A stretch of 64,000 bases of DNA from contig NZ_PIQO01000017.1 of assembly GCF_002844575.1 (NCBI RefSeq), positions 36,970 through 100,969 of the forward strand, given 5' to 3'. The translations under genes and the position numbers were made by a program. The notes beneath the pieces are model-generated. The model worked only from the letters and a program-made list of their open reading frames with translations, was not told the origin of the DNA and searched no databases. Below, in pieces: positions 6,067-14,088 of the stretch; the stretch's first letter is position 1, and each line of letters starts with the position of its first letter. The stretch is from Heyndrickxia camelliae (GTDB taxonomy: Bacteria > Bacillota > Bacilli > Bacillales > Bacillaceae_C).

Positions 6067-7803
6067 TTGAAAATGGCAATATTGGAGAAGGAAGTTTGGG
6101 TCAAATGTGGATTACCAACAGATAAATATTACAAAGAAAAGGGATACAAAATTCCGTGCTACATTAATGAAAAAGGTAAATTAAAGGCTGACAAAAGTAA
6201 AAGAATTTTAGTTAAAATTGAGGATATTCCCGATGGGAGTAGTTCTATTAAAGTAACAAAAATATGCGATATATGTGGACATCACTCAAAAAATATTGCT
6301 TACAGTATGGTATTGAGAGGAAGATGCAATACTGATGGCAAAGATAGATGTTTTAAATGTGGTGTACACTATCGTGCATTTATAAAAAAAGAATATGTGA
6401 AATACGATAAATCATTGGAATTTTACTCAATTAAAAATAACATAGAATATTTATTAGACGAATTCAGTACGAAAAATAAAAAGCATCCAAAAGAAATAGC
6501 ATACTCCACAAAAGATGAATATTTGTGGGTATGTCCGAGTTGTAATAGTGAATACCCAATGCCAATTGATAGAAGAACTATAGGAGGGAGTAATTGTCCC
6601 TTTTGTGTTGGGGCAAGAGTCAATCATACGAATTGTCTCTGGACTACACATCCTGAAGTTGCTAAGTTATTAAAAAATCAAAATAGAGGATATGAGATTA
6701 CTCATGGTATTGGTACAAAAGAAATTTTCGTTTGTCAACAGTGCGAATATGAAAAAATAAGCGTTCCAAATAATATTATTAAACAAGGTTTTTCTTGTCC
6801 AAGATGTTCAGATGGATTAAGTTATCCTGAAAAGATTATGTTTAATGCCTTAGAACAAACTGAAATTCCATTTAAATTTCAAGAAAGCTTCAAATGGTCA
6901 AAAAGAAAACGATATGATTTCTACATACCATCATTAAATTGCATAATTGAAACACATGGAGAACAGCATGTTAAGGAAACAGGATTTACAAAAATGGGAG
7001 GAAGAACATTATACGAAGAACAAGAGAATGATAAATTGAAAGAGAAGTTAGCATTAGAAAATGGTATTAAACATTACATAGTTATAGACTGTCAGATATC
7101 TGATTTGTATTTTATAAAAGAAAACATAATGAACTCCGAATTATCCGAACTCATTAATTTAAAAAGTATCGATTGGGAAAAATGCCAAAAATTTACCTTG
7201 AGTACTATGATTAAAGATGCTTGTAATTTATGGAATGAAGGCATTGAAAATACTAAAGTAATAGGAGATAATCTGAATTTAAGTTCAAAAACAATTAGGA
7301 TATATTTAAAAAAGGGGGCTGAAATAGGATGGTGCGATTATAATGCAAAGAAAGCACTCATAAATTCAGCTAAGCAAAATGGAGAGTTATCGAGGAAAAG
7401 AACAATTCAATTAAGTATGAACGGTGATTTTATAAGAGAATGGGATAGTGCGACAGAAGCTGCCGAACAAATTGGAGTTGCATTACATAGTGTATCTAGA
7501 GTATGTAGAAAAGGTTTGAAATATTCTGTAGGTGGATACAAGTGGTTATATGAAGAGGATTATAATAAACTGAAAGAAAATATAAAAAATAGTGATTTAC
7601 CTAATGCAAGGTGTAGAAGGATAGTCCAACTTAAGTTAGATAATTGCTTTTATAAAGAATGGAATAGTATAAAAGAAGCATCGAATAAATTATCTATCGT
7701 TGCGTCTAGTATTTTTAGATCTTGTAATACGAATTATACAGCAGGTGGATTCAAATGGATGTACAAAGAAGATTACGAGAAATACATATCGAAAGCTAAT
7801 TAA
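6067..7803 (+). CDS. Large EDxHD/Vsr-like homing endonuclease with zinc ribbons and two NUMOD1-type repeats
   Basis: The 578-aa protein is modular. The N-terminal 250 residues hold several CxxC pairs (CDICG, CFKCG, CPSC, CPFC, CQQC, CPRC), including a WTTHPEVAKLL segment seen in DUF4379-like zinc ribbons. A nuclease core follows at about 255-300 (SYPEKIMFNAL, then YDFYIPSLNCIIETHGEQHV), matching the Vsr-like fold used by EDxHD homing enzymes. Two C-terminal repeats (about 442-495 and 515-570) share a WDS/WNS-x-EA core and end in GG(Y/F)KWxYxEDY; these are NUMOD1-type DNA-binding units. The start is TTG 6067 or ATG 6073, both served by GGGAGG. It probably cuts a specific long site and spreads itself; no intron boundaries were found around it. 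Confidence 0.7.
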   Translation: MKMAILEKEVWVKCGLPTDKYYKEKGYKIPCYINEKGKLKADKSKRILVKIEDIPDGSSSIKVTKICDICGHHSKNIAYSMVLRGRCNTDGKDRCFKCGVHYRAFIKKEYVKYDKSLEFYSIKNNIEYLLDEFSTKNKKHPKEIAYSTKDEYLWVCPSCNSEYPMPIDRRTIGGSNCPFCVGARVNHTNCLWTTHPEVAKLLKNQNRGYEITHGIGTKEIFVCQQCEYEKISVPNNIIKQGFSCPRCSDGLSYPEKIMFNALEQTEIPFKFQESFKWSKRKRYDFYIPSLNCIIETHGEQHVKETGFTKMGGRTLYEEQENDKLKEKLALENGIKHYIVIDCQISDLYFIKENIMNSELSELINLKSIDWEKCQKFTLSTMIKDACNLWNEGIENTKVIGDNLNLSSKTIRIYLKKGAEIGWCDYNAKKALINSAKQNGELSRKRTIQLSMNGDFIREWDSATEAAEQIGVALHSVSRVCRKGLKYSVGGYKWLYEEDYNKLKENIKNSDLPNARCRRIVQLKLDNCFYKEWNSIKEASNKLSIVASSIFRSCNTNYTAGGFKWMYKEDYEKYISKAN

Positions 7804-7858
7804 TAATATAATTAAATTAACAATACATAACCAATACAACTGAAAGGAGGTGAGAAAT

Positions 7859-8077
7859 ATGAGATACGATCAAAAAATTAAAGACTCAATCACATTAGTG
7901 AATTTAAAATTACAGAGAGAGTACAATCTTCAGGATAGAGTGCCATTTTATGAACAGGAATATAAAGATTCATTACAAAGAGAAACAGAATTATTACATG
8001 AGAAAAAGAGACTTTTAGAAGAGTACCAAGGAGTATTGGAAGATAAGGAAGCAATAAAAAGAGTAATGAAAAGATAA
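7859..8077 (+). CDS. Hypothetical phage protein (72 aa)
   Basis: A short, highly charged helical protein, probably a coiled coil; no family recognised. The ATG at 7859 follows a very strong AAAGGAGGTGA site, whereas the in-frame GTG at 7850 lies within that site and is not a credible start. It precedes the RusA-like gene by 27 bases and is likely to be co-transcribed with it. Confidence 0.55.
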   Translation: MRYDQKIKDSITLVNLKLQREYNLQDRVPFYEQEYKDSLQRETELLHEKKRLLEEYQGVLEDKEAIKRVMKR

Positions 8078-8104
8078 TTAAATATATAAATAGGAGTTGA
8101 TTCG

Positions 8105-8674
8105 TTGAGAGTTGAATTAACATTACCTTTACCTACATCTATAAATAAATTATACATTAATCAATTCGGTTGGAATCCAAAGACAAAAACTCGTATGCCA
8201 ACTGGGAAAAGGATTATGAGTAAAGATGGGGTAAAGGTTAAAAATGAAATTCAAAATGAAGCAATTAAACAATTGGCTGCACAAGACTGGGATTATGAAT
8301 GGACAAAAACTAATTACATATATCAAGACTGTTACATATACATGAATAGATTAGGTAGAGATGATAATAATTTGTTCAAGCTACTTAATGATAGCTTAGA
8401 GAAGATTATTTATGACAATGACTCAAGAGTACTAACTAGAACTCAACGTATCTTAATAGATAGTGAGAATCCTAGAATACATTTGATTATAAGTCAAACA
8501 CCACATAGAGGAATATTTGAATCTGAAATACATATGAACGAATTTGAAAATAAGTGTAGATCATGTAAGCGATATAAACGAAACTGCTCCGTTTTGAAGA
8601 AGGCGAAAGAAGGACGTATTCAAGAGGAGATTGATGGGGATTTTGCTTGTAGTAAATATAGTGAGATTAATTGA
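8105..8674 (+). CDS. RusA-like Holliday junction resolvase with a Cys-rich tail
   Basis: This 189-aa protein begins with LPLPTSINKLY, the RusA family N terminus. It has the catalytic acidic region RLGRDDNNLFKLLNDSLEKI and the following DNDSRV (about residues 83-107), which carry the conserved aspartates. RusA enzymes are dimers that cut four-way DNA junctions during phage recombination. About 45 residues after the usual domain contain CRSCKRYKRNC and a later Cys, a possible zinc-binding extension not typical of Escherichia coli RusA. It starts with TTG after TAGGAG. It is followed by an HNH gene on the same strand. Confidence 0.7.
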   Translation: MRVELTLPLPTSINKLYINQFGWNPKTKTRMPTGKRIMSKDGVKVKNEIQNEAIKQLAAQDWDYEWTKTNYIYQDCYIYMNRLGRDDNNLFKLLNDSLEKIIYDNDSRVLTRTQRILIDSENPRIHLIISQTPHRGIFESEIHMNEFENKCRSCKRYKRNCSVLKKAKEGRIQEEIDGDFACSKYSEIN

Positions 8675-8702
8675 TACATAGAGTAATAGAAAGGAGTTTT
8701 AA

Positions 8703-9272
8703 ATGAGAACATCAATGCCTTCCAATTTTCAAATATTTGATTATTGGAAAGATAAAGAACTAGAGAAACATTTTCCTGTTATTTTAGATTGGGGAGAACC
8801 TTGCTGTTGGGCATGTAATAAACCAATAAAAGTAGAAACTCAACAGTTATTGGATAAATGTGATTTTAAAGAGATATGGAACAGGACTTCAGGATACTTA
8901 GAAAGATGCCACATAATAGCTAAAGCCTTAGGTGGTACATATGAGCCTGAAAATTTATTCTTAATGTGTCCTGATTGTCACATTGAATCACCCGACATAT
9001 CTGATAAACAAGTATTTTTCAATTGGATAAAAAAACAAAGAAGAGATTGTATTATGGGTTATAACGTTAGAAAGCTGAAAGAAGAATTATATAAATGTTG
9101 TGAAATACATAATGTTGATGTAGAAGAGTTTTCAAAATTTGTATGTAACTCGGATCAAAACTTAATTATAAATAAAATAAATACACATGGATTTAAATAT
9201 AGCGATTCCACCATATTATATGCATGGATGAGTGAGTATTTAAATAGTAGGAATGAAGTTTGTAATACATAA
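8703..9272 (+). CDS. HNH endonuclease family protein
   Basis: A 189-aa protein with a zinc-type HNH domain. CWACN (about residues 35-39) and CPDC (about 94-97) are the metal ligands, and RCHIIAKALGGTYEPENLFLMC contains the His and Asn of the HNH motif. The C-terminal 90 residues are helical and unassigned. A good AAAGGAG site precedes the ATG. It could be a homing enzyme, a restriction-type nuclease or a phage packaging nuclease; the sequence does not decide between these. Confidence 0.7.
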   Translation: MRTSMPSNFQIFDYWKDKELEKHFPVILDWGEPCCWACNKPIKVETQQLLDKCDFKEIWNRTSGYLERCHIIAKALGGTYEPENLFLMCPDCHIESPDISDKQVFFNWIKKQRRDCIMGYNVRKLKEELYKCCEIHNVDVEEFSKFVCNSDQNLIINKINTHGFKYSDSTILYAWMSEYLNSRNEVCNT

Positions 9273-9322
9273 AAGTAATAGGACGAGTTGGGAAGAACAT
9301 ACATAATATTGAGGTGGAAAGG

Positions 9323-9505
9323 ATGAAGACAACAAAGATTATTCAAGGTAAAGAATATAAAGTACTAGAAGTGGTTGATTATGGAGAATACACGATTACG
9401 TTTGTAGATCATTCAGATGTTAAAAATGATGTTGACCAAGTACATAGATTTTTGGCAGAATTACTTTATGAACAGGAATTGAGGAAATCTCCTTCCTCTT
9501 CATAA
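9323..9505 (+). CDS. Hypothetical small protein, last gene of the element (60 aa)
   Basis: The ATG at 9323 follows GAGGTGGAAAGG; the GTG at 9314 lies inside that site. The product is small, acidic and unrecognised. It ends only about 40 bases before spoVFB sequence resumes. A gene so close to the recombination site could be an excision accessory factor, but nothing in the sequence shows this. Confidence 0.5.
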   Translation: MKTTKIIQGKEYKVLEVVDYGEYTITFVDHSDVKNDVDQVHRFLAELLYEQELRKSPSSS

Positions 9506-9529
9506 AGTTTTATTTTTTGAATATATTTT

Positions 9530-9557
9530 AGGGGTAACATTAAAAACAGACTCCCCT
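9530..9557. other. Candidate recombination site (att) at the element/spoVFB junction
   Basis: AGGGG (9530-9534) and CCCCT (9553-9557) are inverted arms around an AT-rich centre, and the switch from phage to spoVFB coding falls between them, near 9545. Serine-recombinase att sites commonly have short imperfect inverted arms. The crossover position itself cannot be fixed without the left junction. Confidence 0.4.
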
Positions 9558-9827
9558 GTATTAATGGCCGCTAAAGCAACACTTAGAAATCGTAATCCAG
9601 TAGTATTGGGGATTTCTACAAATGATGCACTCGGCCTAAATGGTGTAAATTTGATGAGGTTAATGGCTACAAAAAATATTTATTTTATTCCATATGGTCA
9701 AGATGATCCGATTAACAAACCGAATTCAATGGTAGCCAAAATGACCCTACTGAAAGAAACAGTGGAAGAGGCTATAAACGGAAATCAATTGCAGCCGGTC
9801 ATAATTGAAAGGTTCCGAAACGAATAA
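9546..9827 (+). CDS. spoVFB: spoVFB 3' segment: C-terminal half of dipicolinate synthase subunit B (split gene)
   Basis: From codon 9546 the frame reads TDSPVLMAAKATLRN and continues through GISTNDALGLNGVNLMRLM and FIPYGQDDP. This matches the second half of SpoVFB, the flavoprotein-like subunit that with SpoVFA makes dipicolinic acid in the mother cell from the DapA product. Full SpoVFB is about 200 aa; only about 93 remain here. The frame is open upstream into the element but reads non-SpoVFB sequence, and there is no ribosome site before the internal ATG at 9564. The N-terminal half must lie left of the element, outside the window. Precise excision would join the halves. The C terminus shows no decay, which fits a gene still under selection. 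asd follows, as in B. subtilis. Confidence 0.9.
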   Translation, partial: TDSPVLMAAKATLRNRNPVVLGISTNDALGLNGVNLMRLMATKNIYFIPYGQDDPINKPNSMVAKMTLLKETVEEAINGNQLQPVIIERFRNE

Positions 9828-9842
9828 ACAGTTTGGTTTTGA

Positions 9843-9865
9843 AGCTCGCCTATTGGCGAGTTTTC
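9843..9865 (+). terminator. Intrinsic terminator after spoVFB
   Basis: AGCTCGCC and GGCGAGTT form an 8-bp stem (with a G-T pair) closed by TATT and followed by TTTT. It separates spoVFB from asd, so asd probably also has its own promoter in the following 200 bases. Confidence 0.7.
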
Positions 9866-9901
9866 TGTGAGGATAAAATAGAATTAGTGTAAAAGTTTAT
9901 G

Positions 9902-9911
9902 GAACCGGTTC
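9902..9911. promoter_or_regulatory. 10-bp palindrome upstream of asd
   Basis: GAACCGGTTC is a perfect palindrome in an otherwise AT-rich leader. It resembles a catabolite-response (cre) site only in part, as the right half does not fit. Its role is unknown. Confidence 0.2.
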
Positions 9912-10062
9912 ATTCACCTACACTTAAAATTCCCTTTGCCAGTAAGATGAATTAGAGAAAATGATATATTATCATGCGTTAATATGGTAAAATAAAATCG
10001 TTATTTCATTATGGTAAATATATAAACTATCTGTATATAGATTTGGAAGGGGAATGCTTAAA

Positions 10063-11109
10063 ATGTCAATATCCAAAGGATATCATGTGGCTGTTCTTGG
10101 TGCCACAGGTGCGGTTGGACAACAAATGATGAAAACGCTGGAAAATAGGGAATTTCCAATCAGTAAAATATCGCTATTATCTTCTGCACGTTCAGCTGGA
10201 ACAGTATTAAAATTTCGAGGAGAAGAAATAGTAGTGGAAGAAGCAACACCTGATAGTTTTAATGGAGTTGACATTGCTTTATTTAGTGCAGGTGGAAGTG
10301 TTTCGAAAATCTTTGCTCCAGAAGCAGTAAAGCGTGGGGCAATTGTGATAGATAATACTAGTGCTTACCGAATGGATGAAGAAGTGCCTCTTGTTGTACC
10401 TGAAGTGAATGAAGAGGATTTAAAACTTCATAAGGGGATTATTGCAAATCCAAACTGTTCGACAATTCAAATGGTTGTTGCGTTAGAACCAATCAGAAAG
10501 GCTTTTGGATTAAATAAAGTAATTGTTTCTACTTATCAAGCTGTTTCCGGATCAGGTACTGCGGCAATTCAAGAATTACATGAGCAAACGAAGGCTATTA
10601 TTCATGGGGAGTCATTTGAACCTCAAATATTGCCAGTAAAAGGCGATAAAAAACACTATCAAATTGCTTTCAATGCGGTTCCTCAAATCGATAAATTCAT
10701 GGACAACGGCTTTACCTTTGAGGAAGTAAAAATGATGAATGAAACGAAAAAAATTATGCATATGCCGGATTTAAAGGTGGCAGCTACTTGTGTACGCCTT
10801 CCTGTTGAAACTGGTCATTCGGAATCCGTTTATTTTGAAGTAGAAAAGGAAGGATTAACTGCAAAGGATATTCAGGAGGCAGTAATTTCTGGTGCGGGAA
10901 TCGTTTTAGAAGATAATCCTAGTGAGCAATTATACCCAATGCCAGCGAATGCCGTTGGAAAGAATGATGTCTTTGTAGGCCGAATCAGAAAAGATTTAGA
11001 TGAAGACAAAGGATTTCACATGTGGGTTGTTTCGGATAATCTGTTAAAAGGTGCTGCATGGAATTCTGTTCAAATCGCAGAAAGCCTCATTAAATTGGGT
11101 CTAGTTTAA
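10063..11109 (+). CDS. asd: Aspartate-semialdehyde dehydrogenase
   Basis: This 348-aa enzyme reduces aspartyl phosphate to aspartate semialdehyde with NADPH, the branch point to lysine, diaminopimelate, threonine and methionine. The Rossmann motif [10 protein letters not shown] is at the N terminus, the catalytic Cys is at about residue 132 in NPNCST, and the catalytic His lies in TGHSESVYF. The C-terminal [16 protein letters not shown] helix is typical. I chose ATG 10063 because GGAAGGGG sits about 10 bases upstream; ATG 10054 is too close to it. It lies between spoVFB and dapG, so mother-cell transcription may also reach it to supply dipicolinate precursors. Confidence 0.95.
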   Translation: MSISKGYHVAVLGATGAVGQQMMKTLENREFPISKISLLSSARSAGTVLKFRGEEIVVEEATPDSFNGVDIALFSAGGSVSKIFAPEAVKRGAIVIDNTSAYRMDEEVPLVVPEVNEEDLKLHKGIIANPNCSTIQMVVALEPIRKAFGLNKVIVSTYQAVSGSGTAAIQELHEQTKAIIHGESFEPQILPVKGDKKHYQIAFNAVPQIDKFMDNGFTFEEVKMMNETKKIMHMPDLKVAATCVRLPVETGHSESVYFEVEKEGLTAKDIQEAVISGAGIVLEDNPSEQLYPMPANAVGKNDVFVGRIRKDLDEDKGFHMWVVSDNLLKGAAWNSVQIAESLIKLGLV

Positions 11110-11190
11110 TTCTTATTCTTTTTTTATATATAGAAGAGAATAATTGCCTCATCATCAAACGAAATATATTTAACTTATAGAGGTGTTAAA

Positions 11191-12426
11191 ATGAAGTTAA
11201 TTGTGCAGAAATTTGGAGGTACATCTGTACGTGATGAACAAGGTCGAAAACATGCGTTAAAACACATACAAAATGCATTGCTGGACGGATATAAGGTAGT
11301 TGTAGTCGTTTCTGCAATGGGAAGAAATGGTGACCCATATGCAACTGATACCTTACTTTCCCTTGTTCAGGACCCAAAAATGTTCATAAATAAAAGGGAA
11401 CAGGATTTACTCCTCTCTTGTGGAGAAGTTATTTCAAGCTTAGTTTTTACAAATATGCTCCTTGGAGAGGAAATTAATGCTACTGCCCTAACCGGTTCTC
11501 AAGCTGGTTTTAGAACAAATGCAGAGTATACTAATGCAAAAATCATCGATATGAAATGTGAAAGACTATTAAAGGAACTTGATACTCATGATGTAGTTGT
11601 TGTTGCAGGGTTTCAGGGATCTGCTAAAAATGGTGATGTAACAACTCTAGGCAGGGGAGGCAGTGATACTTCTGCAGCTGCTTTAGGAGCCGCTTTAAAA
11701 GCAGAATGGATTGACATTTTCACAGATGTTGATGGTATTATGACGGCAGATCCAAGGATTGCGGATCATGCAAGAAAATTACCTGTTGTAACCTATACAG
11801 AAATTTGTAATATGGCATATCAAGGTGCGAAAGTGATTCATCCCCGCGCAGTAGAAATTGCGATGCAGGCAAAAGTACCAATTCGTATTCGCTCTACTTA
11901 TTCCGATAATCTCGGTACCCTGGTTACTTCTTTAAACAAACAGTCAAAAGGCACAGATATTCGTGAACGACTAGTAACTGGTATTGCCTATGTGTCTAAT
12001 GTAGCCCAAATTAAAGTTTATGCAAAAGATGGGCAGTATGACCTGCAATCAGAGGTATTTAAGGCGATGGCGAATGAAAATATAAGTGTAGATTTCATCA
12101 ACATTTCTCCAACCGGTGTAGTCTACACGGTAGCAGAGGATGCTATTGAAAAAGCGGCTAATGTATTGCAGCAAAAGGGATATCGACCTGAAATAGAAAG
12201 AGGATGTGCAAAGGTCTCCGTTGTTGGTGCAGGTATTAACGGTGTTCCTGGCGTTACTTTTAAAATTGTCTCCGCATTATCTGAAAAGGGCATTAGAATA
12301 CTACAATCCGCGGATAGTCATACAACTATTTGGGTACTTGTAAAAGAAGAAGATTTAGTAGGTGCTGTTAATGCTTTACATGATGCGTTCAACCTGCAAG
12401 AGGAAACATACGAAATAACCATATAA
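11191..12426 (+). CDS. dapG: Aspartokinase I (diaminopimelate-sensitive type)
   Basis: A 411-aa aspartokinase that phosphorylates aspartate to start the DAP/lysine pathway. KFGGTSV at residues 7-13 is the kinase signature, and GRGGSDTSAAALGAAL in the middle binds substrate. Two ACT domains (about 265-411) give feedback control, containing VDFINISP and SVVGAGINGVPG. Length and position between asd and dapA match B. subtilis DapG, whose ACT domains respond to meso-DAP. The ATG follows GAGGTG. It shares its direction with asd, and the 81-base gap has no obvious terminator. Confidence 0.95.
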   Translation: MKLIVQKFGGTSVRDEQGRKHALKHIQNALLDGYKVVVVVSAMGRNGDPYATDTLLSLVQDPKMFINKREQDLLLSCGEVISSLVFTNMLLGEEINATALTGSQAGFRTNAEYTNAKIIDMKCERLLKELDTHDVVVVAGFQGSAKNGDVTTLGRGGSDTSAAALGAALKAEWIDIFTDVDGIMTADPRIADHARKLPVVTYTEICNMAYQGAKVIHPRAVEIAMQAKVPIRIRSTYSDNLGTLVTSLNKQSKGTDIRERLVTGIAYVSNVAQIKVYAKDGQYDLQSEVFKAMANENISVDFINISPTGVVYTVAEDAIEKAANVLQQKGYRPEIERGCAKVSVVGAGINGVPGVTFKIVSALSEKGIRILQSADSHTTIWVLVKEEDLVGAVNALHDAFNLQEETYEITI

Positions 12427-12495
12427 TAGCAACATATAGTAATAATAAAATTCACTGTTTTATCCTGAGGTAGAATAAGGGAAGGAGTGGTAAAG

Positions 12496-13374
12496 ATGAG
12501 TCGGTTCGGAAGAGTCTCTACTGCTATGGTTACTCCATTTGATGCAAAAGGGAATATAGATTTTCATAAAACAACCCAGCTAGTCGAATATTTGATTGAA
12601 AATGGAACAGACTCTCTAGTTGTTGCAGGGACTACTGGCGAATCTCCAACACTTTCGTCAGAAGAAAAGTTAGCTTTATTTAGTCATGTCGTGAAAATTG
12701 CAGATGGTCGGGTTCAGGTTATAGCTGGAACCGGAAGTAATAACACATATGCTTCAGTAGAATTAACGAAAAAAGCGGAAGAAGTCGGTGTAGATGCTAT
12801 TTTGCTGGTTACACCGTATTATAATAAGCCGAATCAAGAGGGTCTTTTTCAACATTTTAAAACGATAGCAGAGGCTACTAATCTCCCAGTAATGCTATAT
12901 AATGTTCCAGGACGTACAGCAGCAAATATTCAGCCAAAAACAGTTATTAAGCTTTCGGAAATTCCTAATATCGTAGCAATTAAGGATGCAAGTGGAAATT
13001 TGGATTCAATGGCAGAAATCATTGCAAATACCAGTGAGGATTTTGAACTATACAGCGGAGATGATGGGTTGACTCTCCCTGTGCTATCAATCGGAGGAAA
13101 AGGTGTAATTTCCGTAGCATCCCATATTATCGGTAATGAGATACAAGAAATGATAGAATCTTTCTTTAGTGGTTCTTACGAAGCAGCAGCTAAACAGCAT
13201 CAGAAACTTTTGCCTTTGATGAGAGGTTTATTTGACGCTCCAAGCCCTGTACCTGTGAAAACAGCATTGCAGTTAAAAGGCTTTAATGTAGGTTCTGTTC
13301 GACTGCCGCTTGTTCCTTTAACAGAACAAGAGAGATCTAACTTAATAGATTTGTTAAATAATTGGAAAAGATAA
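12496..13374 (+). CDS. dapA: 4-hydroxy-tetrahydrodipicolinate synthase
   Basis: A 292-aa class I aldolase-fold enzyme condensing pyruvate with aspartate semialdehyde. The Schiff-base lysine is K163 in IVAIKDASG, the catalytic tyrosine is Y135 in YNVPGR, and the GTTGES loop is at about residues 45-50. Its product feeds DAP and lysine, and in sporulating cells dipicolinate via SpoVFAB. The start at 12496 is preceded by AAGGAGTGG; the in-frame GTG at 12487 lies within that site. A strong terminator follows immediately. Confidence 0.96.
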   Translation: MSRFGRVSTAMVTPFDAKGNIDFHKTTQLVEYLIENGTDSLVVAGTTGESPTLSSEEKLALFSHVVKIADGRVQVIAGTGSNNTYASVELTKKAEEVGVDAILLVTPYYNKPNQEGLFQHFKTIAEATNLPVMLYNVPGRTAANIQPKTVIKLSEIPNIVAIKDASGNLDSMAEIIANTSEDFELYSGDDGLTLPVLSIGGKGVISVASHIIGNEIQEMIESFFSGSYEAAAKQHQKLLPLMRGLFDAPSPVPVKTALQLKGFNVGSVRLPLVPLTEQERSNLIDLLNNWKR

Positions 13375-13400
13375 AAGGAAGGGATGCCCTTCCTTTTTTT
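13375..13400 (+). terminator. Strong terminator after dapA
   Basis: AAGGAAGGG and CCCTTCCTT form a perfect 9-bp stem with a 3-base loop, followed by a run of T. It starts right after the dapA stop and isolates the next two genes from the dap operon. Confidence 0.9.
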
Positions 13401-13527
13401 ATTGTTTACTTTTGAATCAAAAAATTTTATCTCTTACGAAAGTTTTCTTTTTTTTATATATTTACCTCAAATTCAGAAAAAAATGGTAATATAATAACAT
13501 ATACCTTACTTATGGAAAGGCGAATAT

Positions 13528-14064
13528 ATGGAGATATTTATTTATTTTCTTGCATACATATTTGGACATATATTAACAGCGCCTATTGTTGGCCGTGTTT
13601 TTTACGGTAAAAATATCTTTGCCGAAGGAAGCGGGAATCCAGGTGCTAGAAATGCTGGCAGATCCTTTGGGAAAAAAGGTTTTTTGCTTGTATTAATTGG
13701 AGATATGCTAAAAGCTATCCTCATTTGCTGGATTGCAGACTATTTAAAAATGGATTTAATACAGCAATCGATTGTCCTGTTATTGGTTATTTTAGGTCAT
13801 ATGTATCCAATTTTATATAGATTTAAAGGCGGAAAAGGAGTAGCTTCATTTTTGGGAGGTATGCTGTATATTGTCCCGTTGACAACACTTAGTCTTGTCG
13901 TAACCTTTCTAATATGTTACCCAATTACAAAGTCTTTTACGAAAGCCGGCCTCATCGGTATTTCATTAACACCTATTTTCACCTTTTTTATTTATCATAA
14001 TTTTTATGCAAGTATCATCATCTTCTTTATTATTATTTTAATAGTTTTGAAACATAAAGAATAG
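13528..14064 (+). CDS. PlsY-like acyl-phosphate acyltransferase (probable second paralog)
   Basis: This 178-aa membrane protein has about five hydrophobic segments and the PlsY signatures GSGNPGARNAGR (about 35-45) and GHMYPILYRFKGGKGVA (about 90-106), which bind acyl phosphate and glycerol 3-phosphate. PlsY makes lysophosphatidic acid. In Bacillus the housekeeping plsY lies elsewhere, so this is likely to be an extra copy with a special acceptor. It is not part of the usual dapA-rnjB order. The next gene begins about 25 bases downstream on the same strand, which points to a two-gene operon. The acceptor is unknown. Confidence 0.75.
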   Translation: MEIFIYFLAYIFGHILTAPIVGRVFYGKNIFAEGSGNPGARNAGRSFGKKGFLLVLIGDMLKAILICWIADYLKMDLIQQSIVLLLVILGHMYPILYRFKGGKGVASFLGGMLYIVPLTTLSLVVTFLICYPITKSFTKAGLIGISLTPIFTFFIYHNFYASIIIFFIIILIVLKHKE

Positions 14065-14088
14065 AGAGTAATAATGGGGGACGAAAAC

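Larger units (their letters stand above)
1..9545. mobile_element. Right-hand part of a phage-like intervening element inside spoVFB
   Basis: Everything up to about 9545 is phage-type: short overlapping genes, thymidylate synthase, DHFR, a sigma factor, a RusA-like resolvase and several HNH or homing nucleases. The element stops abruptly in the middle of the spoVFB reading frame. The left end and the integrase or excisionase lie outside the window, so its size and whether it is intact are unknown. The gene content recalls SPbeta-type prophages, but no structural (capsid or tail) gene is visible here. The exact right boundary is inferred from where the spoVFB match begins and is uncertain by several bases. 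Confidence 0.8.

Noticed and set aside
6000..7810. Group I intron or intein hosting the 578-aa nuclease
   Set aside because: No split host gene flanks it, and no group I core pairing pattern could be followed; the neighbouring frames are complete.
9314..9560. Translation of the spoVFB 3' half from within the element
   Set aside because: The frame is open upstream, but there is no ribosome site before ATG 9564 and the upstream codons do not resemble SpoVFB, so an independent product is unlikely.
9900..9915. Catabolite-response (cre) element at the asd leader
   Set aside because: Only the left half of the cre consensus fits; it was kept just as an unexplained palindrome.
10050..11190. Lysine riboswitch in front of asd or dapG
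   Set aside because: The leaders are too short and AT-rich and lack L-box helices; in Bacillus the L-box is at lysC, not here.
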